Made by a program: the position numbers and the translations under genes. Shown here in pieces: positions 1 to 8,325 of a stretch of 64,000 nt of DNA (its first letter is position 1; every line of letters starts with the position of its first letter). Location: assembly GCF_012395815.1 (NCBI RefSeq), contig NZ_JAAZQQ010000007.1, positions 1 to 64,000 of the forward strand, written 5' to 3'. The notes beneath the pieces are model-generated. The model did not search any database, was not told the DNA's origin, and was given only the letters and a program-made list of their open reading frames with translations. Source of the DNA: Roseicyclus persicicus. Its GTDB lineage: Bacteria > Pseudomonadota > Alphaproteobacteria > Rhodobacterales > Rhodobacteraceae.

Positions 1-1
1 G

Positions 2-109
2 TGCCGTCTCAAGGACTGGCGCAGGATCGCAACCCGATATGACAAGCTCGCACGCAACTTCCTCGCAGCCGCCCAGATCGCCGCAGCCTTCATCTGGTGG
101 ATCAATTGA
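2..109 (+). mobile_element. IS5-family transposase, C-terminal end (cut by window start)
   Basis: The first 35 codons after the window edge read as the end of an IS5-type DDE transposase: a basic RLKDWRRIATRYDKLARNF segment followed by a hydrophobic IAAAFIWWIN end and a TGA stop. This C-terminal block is highly typical of IS5-family transposases in Rhodobacteraceae. The rest of the element lies outside the window, so whether it is intact cannot be judged. The stop is only 9 bases from the galU stop codon on the other strand, and a CTAG tetranucleotide (119-122), the kind of target IS5 elements favour, sits at the junction. Confidence 0.85.
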
Positions 110-118
110 GTCCGGAGC

Positions 119-994
119 CTAGGCGGCCCGCACCGCGGCAGGGGCGATCTCGGCCAGGACCTCGGCATAGTCGGGGTCCTGCGCGGCCAGGTGCAGCGTC
201 GCGCGCAGCATCCCCGCCTTGGACCCGCAGTCGAAGCGCAGCCCCGAGAAGCGGTAGCCGGATAGCCCGACCGCCCCCGCGCCGCGGGCGATGGCGTCGG
301 TCAGCTGGATCTCGCCGCCCGCGCCCGGGGTCTGGGTGGCCAGAGCGTCGAAGATCGACGCGTCGAGGACGTAGCGGCCCACCACCGCCTCGCGCGAGGG
401 GGCGGCCTCGGGCGCCGGTTTCTCCACCATGCCCGAGGCGGCCACCACGCGGCCCGCGGTGCCGGTCGCGCTGAGGATGCCGTATTTCGACACCTCGGCG
501 CGGGGCACGGTCATGGTCGCCACCATGTGTCCGCCCGCGTAGGCGTCGATCATCTCGGGCAGGGCGGGGGCGTCGAGGATCAGGTCGTCGGGCAGGATCA
601 CGGCGACGGGGCCCGGCAGCACGTGGTCGCGCGCGCAGAGCACGGCATGACCGAGGCCCAGCGGCTCATGCTGCATGGTGAACACCACGTCATCGGCGCG
701 GGGGCAGAGTGCGGCCTCCTCCAGCGCCTCGGCGACGGCGGTCTTGCCGCGCGCCTGCAGCTCGGCCCGGAGCGCGGCGTCGTCCATCACGTGGCGTTCG
801 ATGGCCGCCTTGGAGGGGTGGCTGACGAAGATCATCCGCTCCACGCCGGCCGCGCGCGCCTCGTCGATCGCGTACTGGATCAGCGGCGTGTCGATCACCG
901 GCAACAGCTCCTTGGGCGTCGCCTTGGTGGCGGGCAGGAAGCGGGTGCCGAGGCCGGCCACGGGAAAGATCGCGGTGCGGACGGGGGTGGTCAT
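119..994 (-). CDS. galU: UTP--glucose-1-phosphate uridylyltransferase
   Basis: Makes UDP-glucose from UTP and glucose 1-phosphate in the cytoplasm, feeding surface polysaccharide and glycosylation pathways. The 291-residue product has the nucleotidyltransferase signature GLGTRFLPATKATPKE (residues 14-29) and the LPDDLI metal/nucleotide segment mid-protein; the length matches bacterial GalU. The ATG at 994 is chosen because it follows GGAGAC with good spacing and starts exactly at the conserved N-terminus; an upstream in-frame ATG at 1033 would add 13 non-conserved residues and overlap the promoter. It is divergent from the glucosylglycerol operon. Its 3' end abuts an IS5 transposase, so the last residues could have been altered by the insertion. 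Confidence 0.93.
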   Translation of the reverse strand: MTTPVRTAIFPVAGLGTRFLPATKATPKELLPVIDTPLIQYAIDEARAAGVERMIFVSHPSKAAIERHVMDDAALRAELQARGKTAVAEALEEAALCPRADDVVFTMQHEPLGLGHAVLCARDHVLPGPVAVILPDDLILDAPALPEMIDAYAGGHMVATMTVPRAEVSKYGILSATGTAGRVVAASGMVEKPAPEAAPSREAVVGRYVLDASIFDALATQTPGAGGEIQLTDAIARGAGAVGLSGYRFSGLRFDCGSKAGMLRATLHLAAQDPDYAEVLAEIAPAAVRAA

Positions 995-1337
995 GGGACG
1001 GTCTCCTTCGTCTGGTCCTGATCTGCGCTGCATTGCAGCAGGATAGGCTCTTGTGCGGAAATGTCAAAAAGCGACCAAATATGGTCGGAAATGGTCATCC
1101 GGCCTGCCCGATGCCTGTGCGGGCTGCGCAAATTTCGGGCAGATGCCGTGCCCGGGGCAGGTGCGGGGCGCCGCCATTCCCGGTGTCAAGCGGGCTTTTT
1201 GCACGCGCGGCATTGATTTTTCGGCGCAGACATGCATCTTTTGCGACATGCAAGGTCATTAAACGACATATGCCGCGGCACGACCCCCGTCTGCCGCCCC
1301 GTCAGCCCGTCCCCGAGGCCGACCCTCCGAGGTGCCC
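995..1337. other. Divergent intergenic region between galU and gpsA
   Basis: This 343-base gap holds the control region of both galU (leftward) and the gpsA operon (rightward). It contains a good galU promoter and, between the two genes, an inverted repeat GACCA-AATA-TGGTC (1073-1086) followed by a further TGGTC half-site (1092-1096). Nearer gpsA, GACATGCA occurs twice with a 16-base period (1229-1236, 1245-1252). The interval 1220-1270 is clearly richer in A+T than its surroundings. I could not find a convincing -35/-10 pair for gpsA. No ORF here looks coding. Confidence 0.5.
1027..1067 (-). promoter_or_regulatory. galU promoter with overlapping palindrome
   Basis: On the minus strand a perfect -35 TTGACA (1067-1062) is followed after 16 bases by TATCCT (1045-1040). 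Immediately downstream of the -10, covering the expected transcription start, lies GCTGCA-T-TGCAGC (1027-1039), a 13-base inverted repeat of the size expected for a repressor operator. The leader to the galU ATG is about 40 bases. Confidence 0.6.
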
Positions 1338-2477
1338 ATGAAACATCAGCCGCTCTCCGGCGATCCGTTGCCGTCCCATGCCCACCCCTACCGCTCCGCC
1401 GCCGTGATCGGCGCTGGGTCCTGGGGCACGGCGCTGGCCGTCACGCTGGCCCGCGGCGGGGTTCAGACCCGGCTCTGGGGCCGGGACCGCGCGGTGGTCG
1501 ACGGGATAAACCGGGCGCGCGAGACGCGCTTCCTGCCGGGCGTGCCGATGCCCGCGGGCCTGAACGCGGTGCACGAGATGGAGGCCGCGCTGGCCGGCGC
1601 AGATGTCGCGCTGATCGTCGTGCCCTCGCGCGCCGTCCGGTCGGTGGCACGCGCGGTGGCCGAATACGCCGCCCCCGGCCTGCCCGTGGCGGTCTGCGCC
1701 AAGGGGATCGAGGCCGAGACCGGCCTGTTGATGACCCAGGTCGCCGAGGAGGAGCTGGGCCGCCGCCCCGTCGGCTGCGTCTCGGGCCCGACCTTTGCGC
1801 GCGAGACGGCGCTGGGCCATCCCACCGCCGCGACCGTGGCCTTTCCGTTTTCCTACGCCGACCGGCTCAAGCCCGCGGACAGCGCCGCGGTGCGGCTGGC
1901 CCTGTCGCTGTCGACCGAAAGCTTCCGCGCCTATGTCTCGGACGACCTGGTGGGCGTCGAGATCGGCGGCGCGCTCAAGAATGTCATCGCCATCGCCTGC
2001 GGGATGATGACCGGCGCGGGCTTTGCCGAGAACACCCGCGCGGCGCTGATCACCCGCGGCGTGGACGAGATGAAGAACCTCGCCGAGGCGCTGGGCGGCC
2101 GCCGCGAGACCGTGACCGGCCTGTCCGGCGTGGGCGACCTGACGCTGACCTGTTCCAGCCCGACCTCGCGCAACATGGCGCTGGGGCTGCAGCTGGGGCA
2201 GGGGGTGGCGCGCGCCGACTGCTTCGACGGCGAACCCGTCGTGGTGGAGGGCGAGGTGAACGCGAAATCCGTCACCGACCTGGCCCGCCGGGTCGGCGTG
2301 ACCCTTCCGATCTGCGAGACGGTGCGGGCGATCCTGCACGAGGGCGCCCCCCTCGGGGATGCCTTCGCCGCGCTCTGGGCCCGGCCCATCGAGGCCGAGC
2401 CGCGGGCGATGGACCTGTCCTTCTCGCATCCCGCAACCGACCAAGCCATTGCAACACTTGCAGAAAGGATCTCATGA
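1338..2477 (+). CDS. gpsA: NAD(P)-dependent glycerol-3-phosphate dehydrogenase
   Basis: Reduces dihydroxyacetone phosphate to sn-glycerol 3-phosphate in the cytoplasm, normally for phospholipids. The Rossmann motif VIGAGSWGTALA is at residues 23-34, the catalytic-lysine segment EIGGALKNVIAIACG is central, and SPTSRNMALG follows. The 379-residue length is about 40 more than E. coli GpsA, partly from about 19 extra N-terminal residues. The ATG at 1338 follows CGAGG; GTG at 1332 is the alternative. It overlaps the following phosphatase by ATGA and is the first gene of a gpsA-HAD-ggpS operon. Its product is the acceptor for GgpS, which suggests a dedicated supply of glycerol 3-phosphate for osmolyte synthesis. 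I see no second gpsA in this window. Confidence 0.93.
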   Translation: MKHQPLSGDPLPSHAHPYRSAAVIGAGSWGTALAVTLARGGVQTRLWGRDRAVVDGINRARETRFLPGVPMPAGLNAVHEMEAALAGADVALIVVPSRAVRSVARAVAEYAAPGLPVAVCAKGIEAETGLLMTQVAEEELGRRPVGCVSGPTFARETALGHPTAATVAFPFSYADRLKPADSAAVRLALSLSTESFRAYVSDDLVGVEIGGALKNVIAIACGMMTGAGFAENTRAALITRGVDEMKNLAEALGGRRETVTGLSGVGDLTLTCSSPTSRNMALGLQLGQGVARADCFDGEPVVVEGEVNAKSVTDLARRVGVTLPICETVRAILHEGAPLGDAFAALWARPIEAEPRAMDLSFSHPATDQAIATLAERIS

Positions 2478-3244
2478 CCCGTCACGAAACCTTCGCCAGA
2501 CCGACCATCGCCGACAAGGACTTCGTTCTTGCCACCGACCTTGACGGCACCTTCCTCGGGGGCACCGAGGAGAGCCGCCGCAAGTTCTATTCCTGGATCG
2601 AGGAAAGCCGCGACCGCGTCGGCCTGATCTTCGTGACGGGCCGCGACCCGGGCCATGTGCGCGACCTGACGCGCCGCCGCGGCGTGCCGCGCCCCGACTA
2701 CGTGGTGGGCGACGTGGGCACCACCATCGCCGAGGTCGACGACGAGCATTTCCTGGCCCCGATCGCGCCGCTGGAGGCCGAGATCGCGGCCGCCTGGAAC
2801 GACGCGGGGATGCGCGTGCAGGCGGCGCTGCGCAGCGTGCCGGGCCTGACGCTGCAGTCCTCGGGCTTCCGCTTCCGGGTCAGCTACGACATGGACCCCG
2901 ACCGCTTCGACGACCGCGCCTTCGACATCGTGGCCGAGCTGGGGCTCGACGCGCTGGTCTCGGCCGACCGCTACTTCGACGTGCTGCCCAAGGGGGTGAG
3001 CAAGGGGCCGTCGCTGCTCCGGCTGCTGACGCACCTCGGCGTGGACAACCGCAAGGTGCTGGTGGCGGGCGACACGCTGAACGACCTGTCGATGCTGACC
3101 ATGGGCCTGCCCGCCGTCGCGGTCGGCAATTCCGAGCCGGCGCTGATCTCGGCGCTGGAAGGCATGGAGCATGTCCACCGCGCCCGCGAGGAGGGTGTTG
3201 GCGGCATCGCCGAGGCGATCCTGCACCACAAGCTGCTGCAGTAA
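2474..3244 (+). CDS. HAD-IIB family phosphatase, probable glucosylglycerol-phosphate phosphatase
   Basis: A 256-residue HAD hydrolase: motif I TDLDGTFLGG (residues 21-30, with the D-x-D nucleophile pair), motif II FVTGR, a lysine in LPKGVSKGPSLLRLL and motif III VAGDTLNDLSML. The layout matches the sucrose-phosphatase/mannosylglycerate-phosphatase subgroup. It starts inside the gpsA stop (ATGA) and is followed 15 bases later by ggpS. By context it should dephosphorylate glucosylglycerol phosphate to glucosylglycerol; in Pseudomonas the two activities are fused in one protein with a HAD half. The function is inferred from family and operon; the exact substrate is not visible in the sequence. 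Confidence 0.82.
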   Translation: MTRHETFARPTIADKDFVLATDLDGTFLGGTEESRRKFYSWIEESRDRVGLIFVTGRDPGHVRDLTRRRGVPRPDYVVGDVGTTIAEVDDEHFLAPIAPLEAEIAAAWNDAGMRVQAALRSVPGLTLQSSGFRFRVSYDMDPDRFDDRAFDIVAELGLDALVSADRYFDVLPKGVSKGPSLLRLLTHLGVDNRKVLVAGDTLNDLSMLTMGLPAVAVGNSEPALISALEGMEHVHRAREEGVGGIAEAILHHKLLQ

Positions 3245-3259
3245 GGGGAGGGCGCGCGC

Positions 3260-4744
3260 ATGGCATCCGATCTCGTCATCGTCTACCACCGTCAACCTTA
3301 TGAAGAGGTTGAGGAAAACGGCAAGATCGTGTTCCGCGAGAACCGCAGCCCCAACGGCATCGTGCCGACGCTCAAGGGGTTCTTCGGCCGCGTGAACCAC
3401 GGCGCCTGGGTGGCGTGGAAGCTGGCCGAGGACCCCGCCGACCCCGGCTTCGAGCGGCGGGTCGAGATCGACGATGCCCATGGCCGCTACACCGTCTCGC
3501 GCCTGCCGCTCACCGAGCACCAGGTGCGGGAGTTCTACCACGTCTCCTCCAAGGAGGCGTTCTGGCCGATCCTGCATTCCTTCAAGGAACGCTACAACTA
3601 CGACCCGGTCGACTGGGAGAACTTCCAGGACGTGAACCGCCGCTTCGCCGAGGCCGCCGCCGAGGAGGCGGCCGAGGGCGCGCTGGTGTGGGTGCACGAC
3701 TACAACCTGTGGCTGGTGCCGGGCTACCTGCGCCGGATCCGGCCCGATGTGCGCATCGCCTTTACCCACCACACGCCCTTCCCGGCGGCCGACATGTTCA
3801 ACGTGCTGCCCTGGCGCAAGCAGATCGTGGAAAGCCTGCTGGCCTGCGACGATGTCAGTTTCCACATCCCGCGCTATGCCGCCAACTTCGTGTCGGTGGC
3901 GCGCAGCCTGTTCGACGTCGACGCGACGCAGCGCGTGCAGGTGCCCGAGCGCCTGTTCACCGAGGGCACCGCGCTGACCGAACGCACGGTGCACGAGCGT
4001 CTGACCTGCGACGGGCACGTGACGCAGGTCAGCGTCTGCCCGCTGGGCGTGGCGACCTCCTTCATCGAGGACCGCGCCCGCCGGCCCGAGACCGAGGCGC
4101 GCGTCAAGGCGATCTGGGACGACCTGCGCGGGTCCAAGCTGATCGTCTCGGTCGGCCGGACCGACTACACCAAGGGCGGCGCGCAGCAGCTGCAGAGCTT
4201 CGAGCGCGTGCTGGAGGCCAACCCCGAGCTGCGGGGGAAGGTGCGGCTGATGCATGTCTCGGTCTCGGCCAACCGCAACATGTCGGCCTACGAGGACATC
4301 CAGACCGAGATCGAGCAGATCGCGGGCCGGATCAACGGCCGGTTTGGCACTCTGGAATGGCAGCCGGTGGCGTTGATCTCCCGCGCGATCCCCTTTGACG
4401 AGCTGGTGTCCTACTACCGGGCCGCCGACGTGGCGTGGATCACGCCTCTGGCGGACGGGATGAACCTCGTGTGCAAGGAATTCGTCGCGGCGCGGGTCGA
4501 CGGCGACGGGGTGCTGGTGCTGTCCGAGTTCGCCGGCGCGGCGGTGGAGCTGGGCGATGCCCTGATCGTGAACCCGTTCTCGAACCGGGCGATGGACCGC
4601 ACCATCCGCCAGGCGCTGGAGATGGACGGCCCCGAGCGGCGGCACCGGATGGAGCGGCTGCGCCGCGCCGTGGCCGAGAACGACCTGAGCCAGTGGGGCC
4701 CGGGCCGGCTCGAGGTGACGCCGGGGCCGAAACGCGCGGCCTGA
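3260..4744 (+). CDS. ggpS: Glucosylglycerol-phosphate synthase (GT20)
   Basis: Transfers glucose from ADP-glucose to glycerol 3-phosphate, the committed step to the compatible solute glucosylglycerol. The 494-residue protein carries GT20 landmarks: an N-terminal RSPNGIVPTLKGFF loop, VWVHDYNLWLVPGYLR, THHTPFPAADMFN, VGRTDYTKGG and near the C-terminus ADGMNLVCKEFVAARV. NGIVPTLKGFF and the overall length fit cyanobacterial-type GgpS rather than trehalose-6-phosphate synthase. It is the last gene of the operon with gpsA and the HAD phosphatase. The trehalose-phosphate synthase alternative is less likely because the upstream gene supplies glycerol 3-phosphate. Confidence 0.87.
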   Translation: MASDLVIVYHRQPYEEVEENGKIVFRENRSPNGIVPTLKGFFGRVNHGAWVAWKLAEDPADPGFERRVEIDDAHGRYTVSRLPLTEHQVREFYHVSSKEAFWPILHSFKERYNYDPVDWENFQDVNRRFAEAAAEEAAEGALVWVHDYNLWLVPGYLRRIRPDVRIAFTHHTPFPAADMFNVLPWRKQIVESLLACDDVSFHIPRYAANFVSVARSLFDVDATQRVQVPERLFTEGTALTERTVHERLTCDGHVTQVSVCPLGVATSFIEDRARRPETEARVKAIWDDLRGSKLIVSVGRTDYTKGGAQQLQSFERVLEANPELRGKVRLMHVSVSANRNMSAYEDIQTEIEQIAGRINGRFGTLEWQPVALISRAIPFDELVSYYRAADVAWITPLADGMNLVCKEFVAARVDGDGVLVLSEFAGAAVELGDALIVNPFSNRAMDRTIRQALEMDGPERRHRMERLRRAVAENDLSQWGPGRLEVTPGPKRAA

Positions 4745-4755
4745 GCGCCGCGCGG

Positions 4756-4873
4756 GGAAAACGCGCGTTTTCCGCTGTCGCTCTTTCTGGGCGCTGCGGG
4801 CCGTGGGCGTCTTGCTGCAGCAAGACGGCCCGGAAAACCGCGGTTTTCCGGGCCGCGAAACTGCAGTTTCGCG
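4756..4873. repeat. Array of four perfect palindromes 3' of ggpS
   Basis: Four perfect, loop-less palindromes lie in the 278-base gap between ggpS and tig: 4756-4773 (18 bp, GGAAAACGC arm), 4808-4827 (20 bp, CGTCTTGCTG arm), 4826-4855 (30 bp, CGGCCCGGAAAACCG arm) and 4854-4873 (20 bp, CGCGAAACTG arm). The last three abut with 2-base overlaps. Centres are CGCG or TGCA type. The first could act as the ggpS terminator, but none has a following T-run. The architecture resembles the arrays at 37461-37549 and 57267-57356 although the centres differ. Confidence 0.85.
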
Positions 4874-5022
4874 CCGCCGCCCGCGGCGGGCGGCGCTTGG
4901 CCCGGATTCGGCTTGCAGTGCTGCGCCACCAATCCTAGAAGGGCGCGAATTTCGTGATGCCATCGGGTTGTCCCGGGTTGCAGACGGCTGCCCGGTCCGG
5001 CCCCGACTTTCGTGAGGATGCG

Positions 5023-6348
5023 ATGCAGATCACCGAGACCCTGGCCGAGGGCCTGAAGCGCGAGTACCAGATCACCATCACCGGCGCCGACCTGGAGGCG
5101 CGCGTGAACGAGAAGCTGGTCGAGGCGCAGCCCGAGATCGCCATGAAGGGCTTTCGCAAGGGCAAGGTGCCGATGGCGCTCCTGAAGAAGCAGTTCGGCC
5201 CCCGCCTGATGGGCGAGGCCATGCAGGAGGCCGTCGACGGCGCGATGCAGGGCCACCTGGACGAGACCGGCCACCGCCCGGCGATGCAGCCCGAGGTCAA
5301 GATGGTCAACGAGGACTGGAAGGAAGGCGACGACATCGTCGTGTCCATGTCCTACGACATGCTGCCCGAGATCCCGGCGATCGACTACAAGGCGATCAAG
5401 CTCGAGAAGCTGGTGGCCAAGCCCGCCGACGCCGACATCGACGAGGCGCTGCAGAACCTCGCCAAGAACGCCCAGAACTTCGAGACCAAGAAGGGCAAGG
5501 CCGCCGACGGCGACCAGGTCGTGATCGATTTCGTCGGCAAGGTCGACGGTGAGGCCTTCGAGGGCGGCGCGGCCGAGGATTACCCGCTGGTGCTGGGCTC
5601 GGGGTCGTTCATCCCCGGCTTCGAGGACCAGCTTGTGGGCGTCAAGGCGGGCGAGGAGAAGGCCGTCGAGGTCAGCTTCCCCGAGGAATACGGCGCCGAG
5701 CACCTGGCCGGCAAGGCCGCGGTCTTCGACGTGACCGTCAAGGAGGTGAAGAAGCCCGTCGCCGCCGAGGTGGACGACGAGCTGGCCAAGAAATACGGCG
5801 CCGAGAGCCTCGAGGCGCTCAAGGGCCAGATCTCCGAGCGCATCGCCGCGGAATACAGCGGCGCCGCGCGCCAGGTGCTCAAGCGCAAGCTGCTGGACCA
5901 GCTCGACGCGATGGTGAGCTTCGACCTGCCGCCCGCGCTGGTCGAGGCCGAGGCGAACCAGATCGCGCACCAGCTGTGGCACGAGGAGCACCCCGAGGTG
6001 CACGGCCATGACCACGGCTCGATCGAGGCGACTGACGAGCACAAGACGCTGGCCGCCCGCCGGGTGAAGCTGGGCCTGCTGCTGGCCGAGCTGGGCCAGA
6101 AGAACGAGGTCAAGGTCTCCGACGCCGAGATGACCCAGGCGATCCTGATGCAGGCCCGCCAGTACCCGGGCCAGGAGCGCGCCTTCTTCGAGTTCATCCA
6201 GAAGAACCAGGCCGCGCAGCAGCAGATCCGCGCGCCGCTGTTCGAGGACAAGGTCGTCGACTTCATCGTCGAGCTGGCCGATGTCACCGAGACCGAGATC
6301 ACCAAGGACGAGCTGAAGGCCGCGGTCGACGCGCTGGAAGCCGAGTGA
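5023..6348 (+). CDS. tig: Trigger factor, ribosome-associated chaperone and peptidyl-prolyl isomerase
   Basis: Binds nascent chains at the ribosome exit tunnel. The 441-residue protein begins [11 protein letters not shown], carries the ribosome-binding signature GFRKGKVP (residues 43-50), then the FKBP-type domain ([30 protein letters not shown]) and a long helical C-terminal arm. The ATG at 5023 follows GAGGATGC; an upstream in-frame ATG at 4954 would add 23 unrelated residues. In many bacteria tig precedes clpP, but here the next gene is a secreted protein, so tig appears to be a single-gene unit with its own terminator. Confidence 0.95.
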   Translation: MQITETLAEGLKREYQITITGADLEARVNEKLVEAQPEIAMKGFRKGKVPMALLKKQFGPRLMGEAMQEAVDGAMQGHLDETGHRPAMQPEVKMVNEDWKEGDDIVVSMSYDMLPEIPAIDYKAIKLEKLVAKPADADIDEALQNLAKNAQNFETKKGKAADGDQVVIDFVGKVDGEAFEGGAAEDYPLVLGSGSFIPGFEDQLVGVKAGEEKAVEVSFPEEYGAEHLAGKAAVFDVTVKEVKKPVAAEVDDELAKKYGAESLEALKGQISERIAAEYSGAARQVLKRKLLDQLDAMVSFDLPPALVEAEANQIAHQLWHEEHPEVHGHDHGSIEATDEHKTLAARRVKLGLLLAELGQKNEVKVSDAEMTQAILMQARQYPGQERAFFEFIQKNQAAQQQIRAPLFEDKVVDFIVELADVTETEITKDELKAAVDALEAE

Positions 6349-6383
6349 TCCGACGCGCCCCCGCGGCGCGCCAGGACAGGACA

Positions 6384-6412
6384 GGGGCGGCCCCGCCATG
6401 GGCCGCCCCTTC
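6384..6412 (+). terminator. Terminator hairpin after tig
   Basis: GGGGCGGCCC (6384-6393) pairs perfectly with GGGCCGCCCC (6400-6409) around a 6-base loop, followed by a short TTC. It lies 36 bases after the tig stop. The U-tract is weak, which is common in such GC-rich genomes. Confidence 0.6.
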
Positions 6413-6593
6413 GCATGTCGGGGCGCGGCCGTCCGCATTGTTTTTCTAGCGTGACGCGAACGGTCGGCGTAGACTTCGCCTCGGTCGACAGGGTCAGGGT
6501 TTCCGCAATTCCGCAAACGGGGCCCCGCGCGCTAGGGTCTGCGCGTCCCGGACCGTGAGCCGGACCGACACGCAAGATGTGGAAGGAAAACAC

Positions 6594-8225
6594 ATGCGTC
6601 TTTTTGCAGTAAGCCTACTCGGGGCGCTCGCCTGCGGCACGGCTGCCGTGGCGTGCCCCGCCATGAACATGTCGCAGGGGGCAACCACCTACGGCATGGA
6701 CCAGCTTGGAAGCGTGCAGAGCGTTGCCCTGATGGCGGGCGGCGACCAGCGGCTGGACCAGTGCGGTCTCGGCGCGCTCGGTGTCGGCCAGTTCCGGTCC
6801 GCCCCCGACCACTCCTTCGTCGTGCCCGGCGGCAGCGCCCAGGACGTGGTGCTGGCGGTGACGTCCGACTGCGACGCCGCGATGCTGGTCAACAGCGCCG
6901 ACGGCCAGTGGCATTTCAACGATGACGGCAACGGCAACCTCGACCCGCGGCTGGTGATCCCGGCCGGCGCCGCGCTCGACGGGCAGGTCGATGTCTGGAT
7001 CGGCACCTTCGCCGGCGGCGAATGCGCCGCGACCCTGAACATCGCCCAGTCCGGCGTCGAGATGCCGATCGCCGTCCCGGCCCCCGGCCCGATGGCCGCC
7101 GCGACCCCGCAGCCGATGCCGATGCCCATGCCCGCGCCCGCCCCGGCGCCGCAGGGCAACACGCCGACCTTCTCGCTGAACGGCGCGACCCCGGCGCCGA
7201 TGCCGCAGCCGATCGTCCCGCAGCCGGCGCAGCCGCAGCCGATGCCGACGCAGACCCTGCCGCAGCCGGTGCCGATGCCGCAGCCCGTGCCGATGCCGAT
7301 GCCGGTCCCCGTGCCGGTGCCAGCGCCGGCCGCCCCGGTCCCCGTGCCGGTGCCGATGCCCGCGCCGGTGATCCCGGCCGCGATCTGCCCCAACCCCAAC
7401 ATGGTCGGCCCCTCGCTGACGGTGTCCGGCCCGCAGCTGCAGAGCCCGCAGGCCTACATGGCGATGGTCGGGGCCACCCACGACATCAACCCCTGCGCCG
7501 ACATCGGCGGCTGGGGCTACGCGGACGAGGCGCCGAGCTTCACGCTCTACATGTCGGCGATGGACGGCTACACCTTCACGGCCGAGACCAACTCGGACTG
7601 CGACCCGACGATGATCCTGCGGGACGCCTTCGGGCAGTGGTACTTCAACGATGACGGCCCGAACGGCCTGCAGCCGATGATCGAGGTCGACGGCAGCAGC
7701 CTGAACGGCCGCGTGGACATCTGGGTCGGCTCCTTCGGGGGCTCCACCTGCCAGGGCACCATCGTGTTCCGCACCGCCTCGGTCGCGCCGCCGATGCCGC
7801 CGGTGGGCGGCGGCTGCCCGAACCCGGGCCTGCAGGGCATGATCGTGAACACCACCGGCTCGGCGCTCTACAGCCCGACCGACTACCAGACCATGGCCGG
7901 CGGGTCGCAGGACATCAGCGCCTGCGGGCTCCCGATCTCGGGCTTCGGCTTCGTCCAGGCGCAGCCCAGCTTCACCTTCTTCCTCTCGGGGATGCAGGAG
8001 TATGGCCGGCTGGAGATCCAGGGCGAGGCGGCCTGCGACACCATCATGCTGGTCCGCACGCCCGACGGGATGTGGCACTTCGACGATGACTCGAACGGCA
8101 ACTTCAACCCGATGATCAACCTGACCAACACCTTCATGCTGAACGGTCGCGTCGACATCTGGATCGGCAGCTACGGCGGCACCTCCTGCCCGGCGACCGT
8201 CGAGATGGAGACCTGGTACAACTGA
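6594..8225 (+). CDS. Secreted protein with three DD-rich Cys-containing domains and a Pro/Met-rich linker
   Basis: A 543-residue exported protein: signal peptide MRLFAVSLLGALACGTAAVA, a first domain (about 20-150), a Pro/Met/Ala-rich linker rich in PMP and PAPAP repeats (about 155-262), and two further domains (about 264-395 and 407-543). Each domain ends with the same pattern: a Cys-Asp pair, a hydrophobic strand, DGxWxFxDD, an NG turn, then L(N/D)GxVDIWIG and a GxxC strand. The layout resembles pre-peptidase C-terminal (PPC)-like beta-sandwiches, an inference. The ATG at 6594 follows GGAAGGAAAA. The same domain recurs in the next gene and at 12.6-13.0 kb. No enzymatic motif is seen; an extracellular binding or structural role is likely. 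Confidence 0.75.
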   Translation: MRLFAVSLLGALACGTAAVACPAMNMSQGATTYGMDQLGSVQSVALMAGGDQRLDQCGLGALGVGQFRSAPDHSFVVPGGSAQDVVLAVTSDCDAAMLVNSADGQWHFNDDGNGNLDPRLVIPAGAALDGQVDVWIGTFAGGECAATLNIAQSGVEMPIAVPAPGPMAAATPQPMPMPMPAPAPAPQGNTPTFSLNGATPAPMPQPIVPQPAQPQPMPTQTLPQPVPMPQPVPMPMPVPVPVPAPAAPVPVPVPMPAPVIPAAICPNPNMVGPSLTVSGPQLQSPQAYMAMVGATHDINPCADIGGWGYADEAPSFTLYMSAMDGYTFTAETNSDCDPTMILRDAFGQWYFNDDGPNGLQPMIEVDGSSLNGRVDIWVGSFGGSTCQGTIVFRTASVAPPMPPVGGGCPNPGLQGMIVNTTGSALYSPTDYQTMAGGSQDISACGLPISGFGFVQAQPSFTFFLSGMQEYGRLEIQGEAACDTIMLVRTPDGMWHFDDDSNGNFNPMINLTNTFMLNGRVDIWIGSYGGTSCPATVEMETWYN

Positions 8226-8251
8226 CCGGCCGCACAACGGCCAGACCTCCG

Positions 8252-8290
8252 GCCCCCGGGAGATGCCTCTCCCGGGGGCCGTTTCGTTCA
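8252..8290 (+). terminator. Rho-independent terminator
   Basis: GGCCCCCGGGAGA (8252-8264) pairs perfectly with TCTCCCGGGGGCC (8269-8281) around a TGCC loop and is followed by GTTTCGTTC. It ends the transcript of the three-domain secreted protein, so the next gene probably has its own promoter. Confidence 0.8.
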
Positions 8291-8325
8291 CGCTTCCTTA
8301 GGGGGCGGCTGGCAGGATCTTCGCC

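Noticed and set aside
1232-2473. N-terminal extension of the HAD phosphatase to a 670-residue fusion
   Set aside because: The extra part is the gpsA gene read in the wrong frame (Arg/Gly/Pro-rich); the ATG at 2474 overlaps the gpsA stop and starts the conserved HAD domain.
1931-4963. 1010-codon open frame on the minus strand opposite gpsA-HAD-ggpS
   Set aside because: It is the antisense of three clearly homologous genes; long open antisense frames are expected at this GC content, and its product is low-complexity R/A/H/G-rich with no recognisable domain.
4905-5010. tRNA gene upstream of tig
   Set aside because: Some CCA- and TTCG-like strings are present but no cloverleaf or acceptor stem can be formed.
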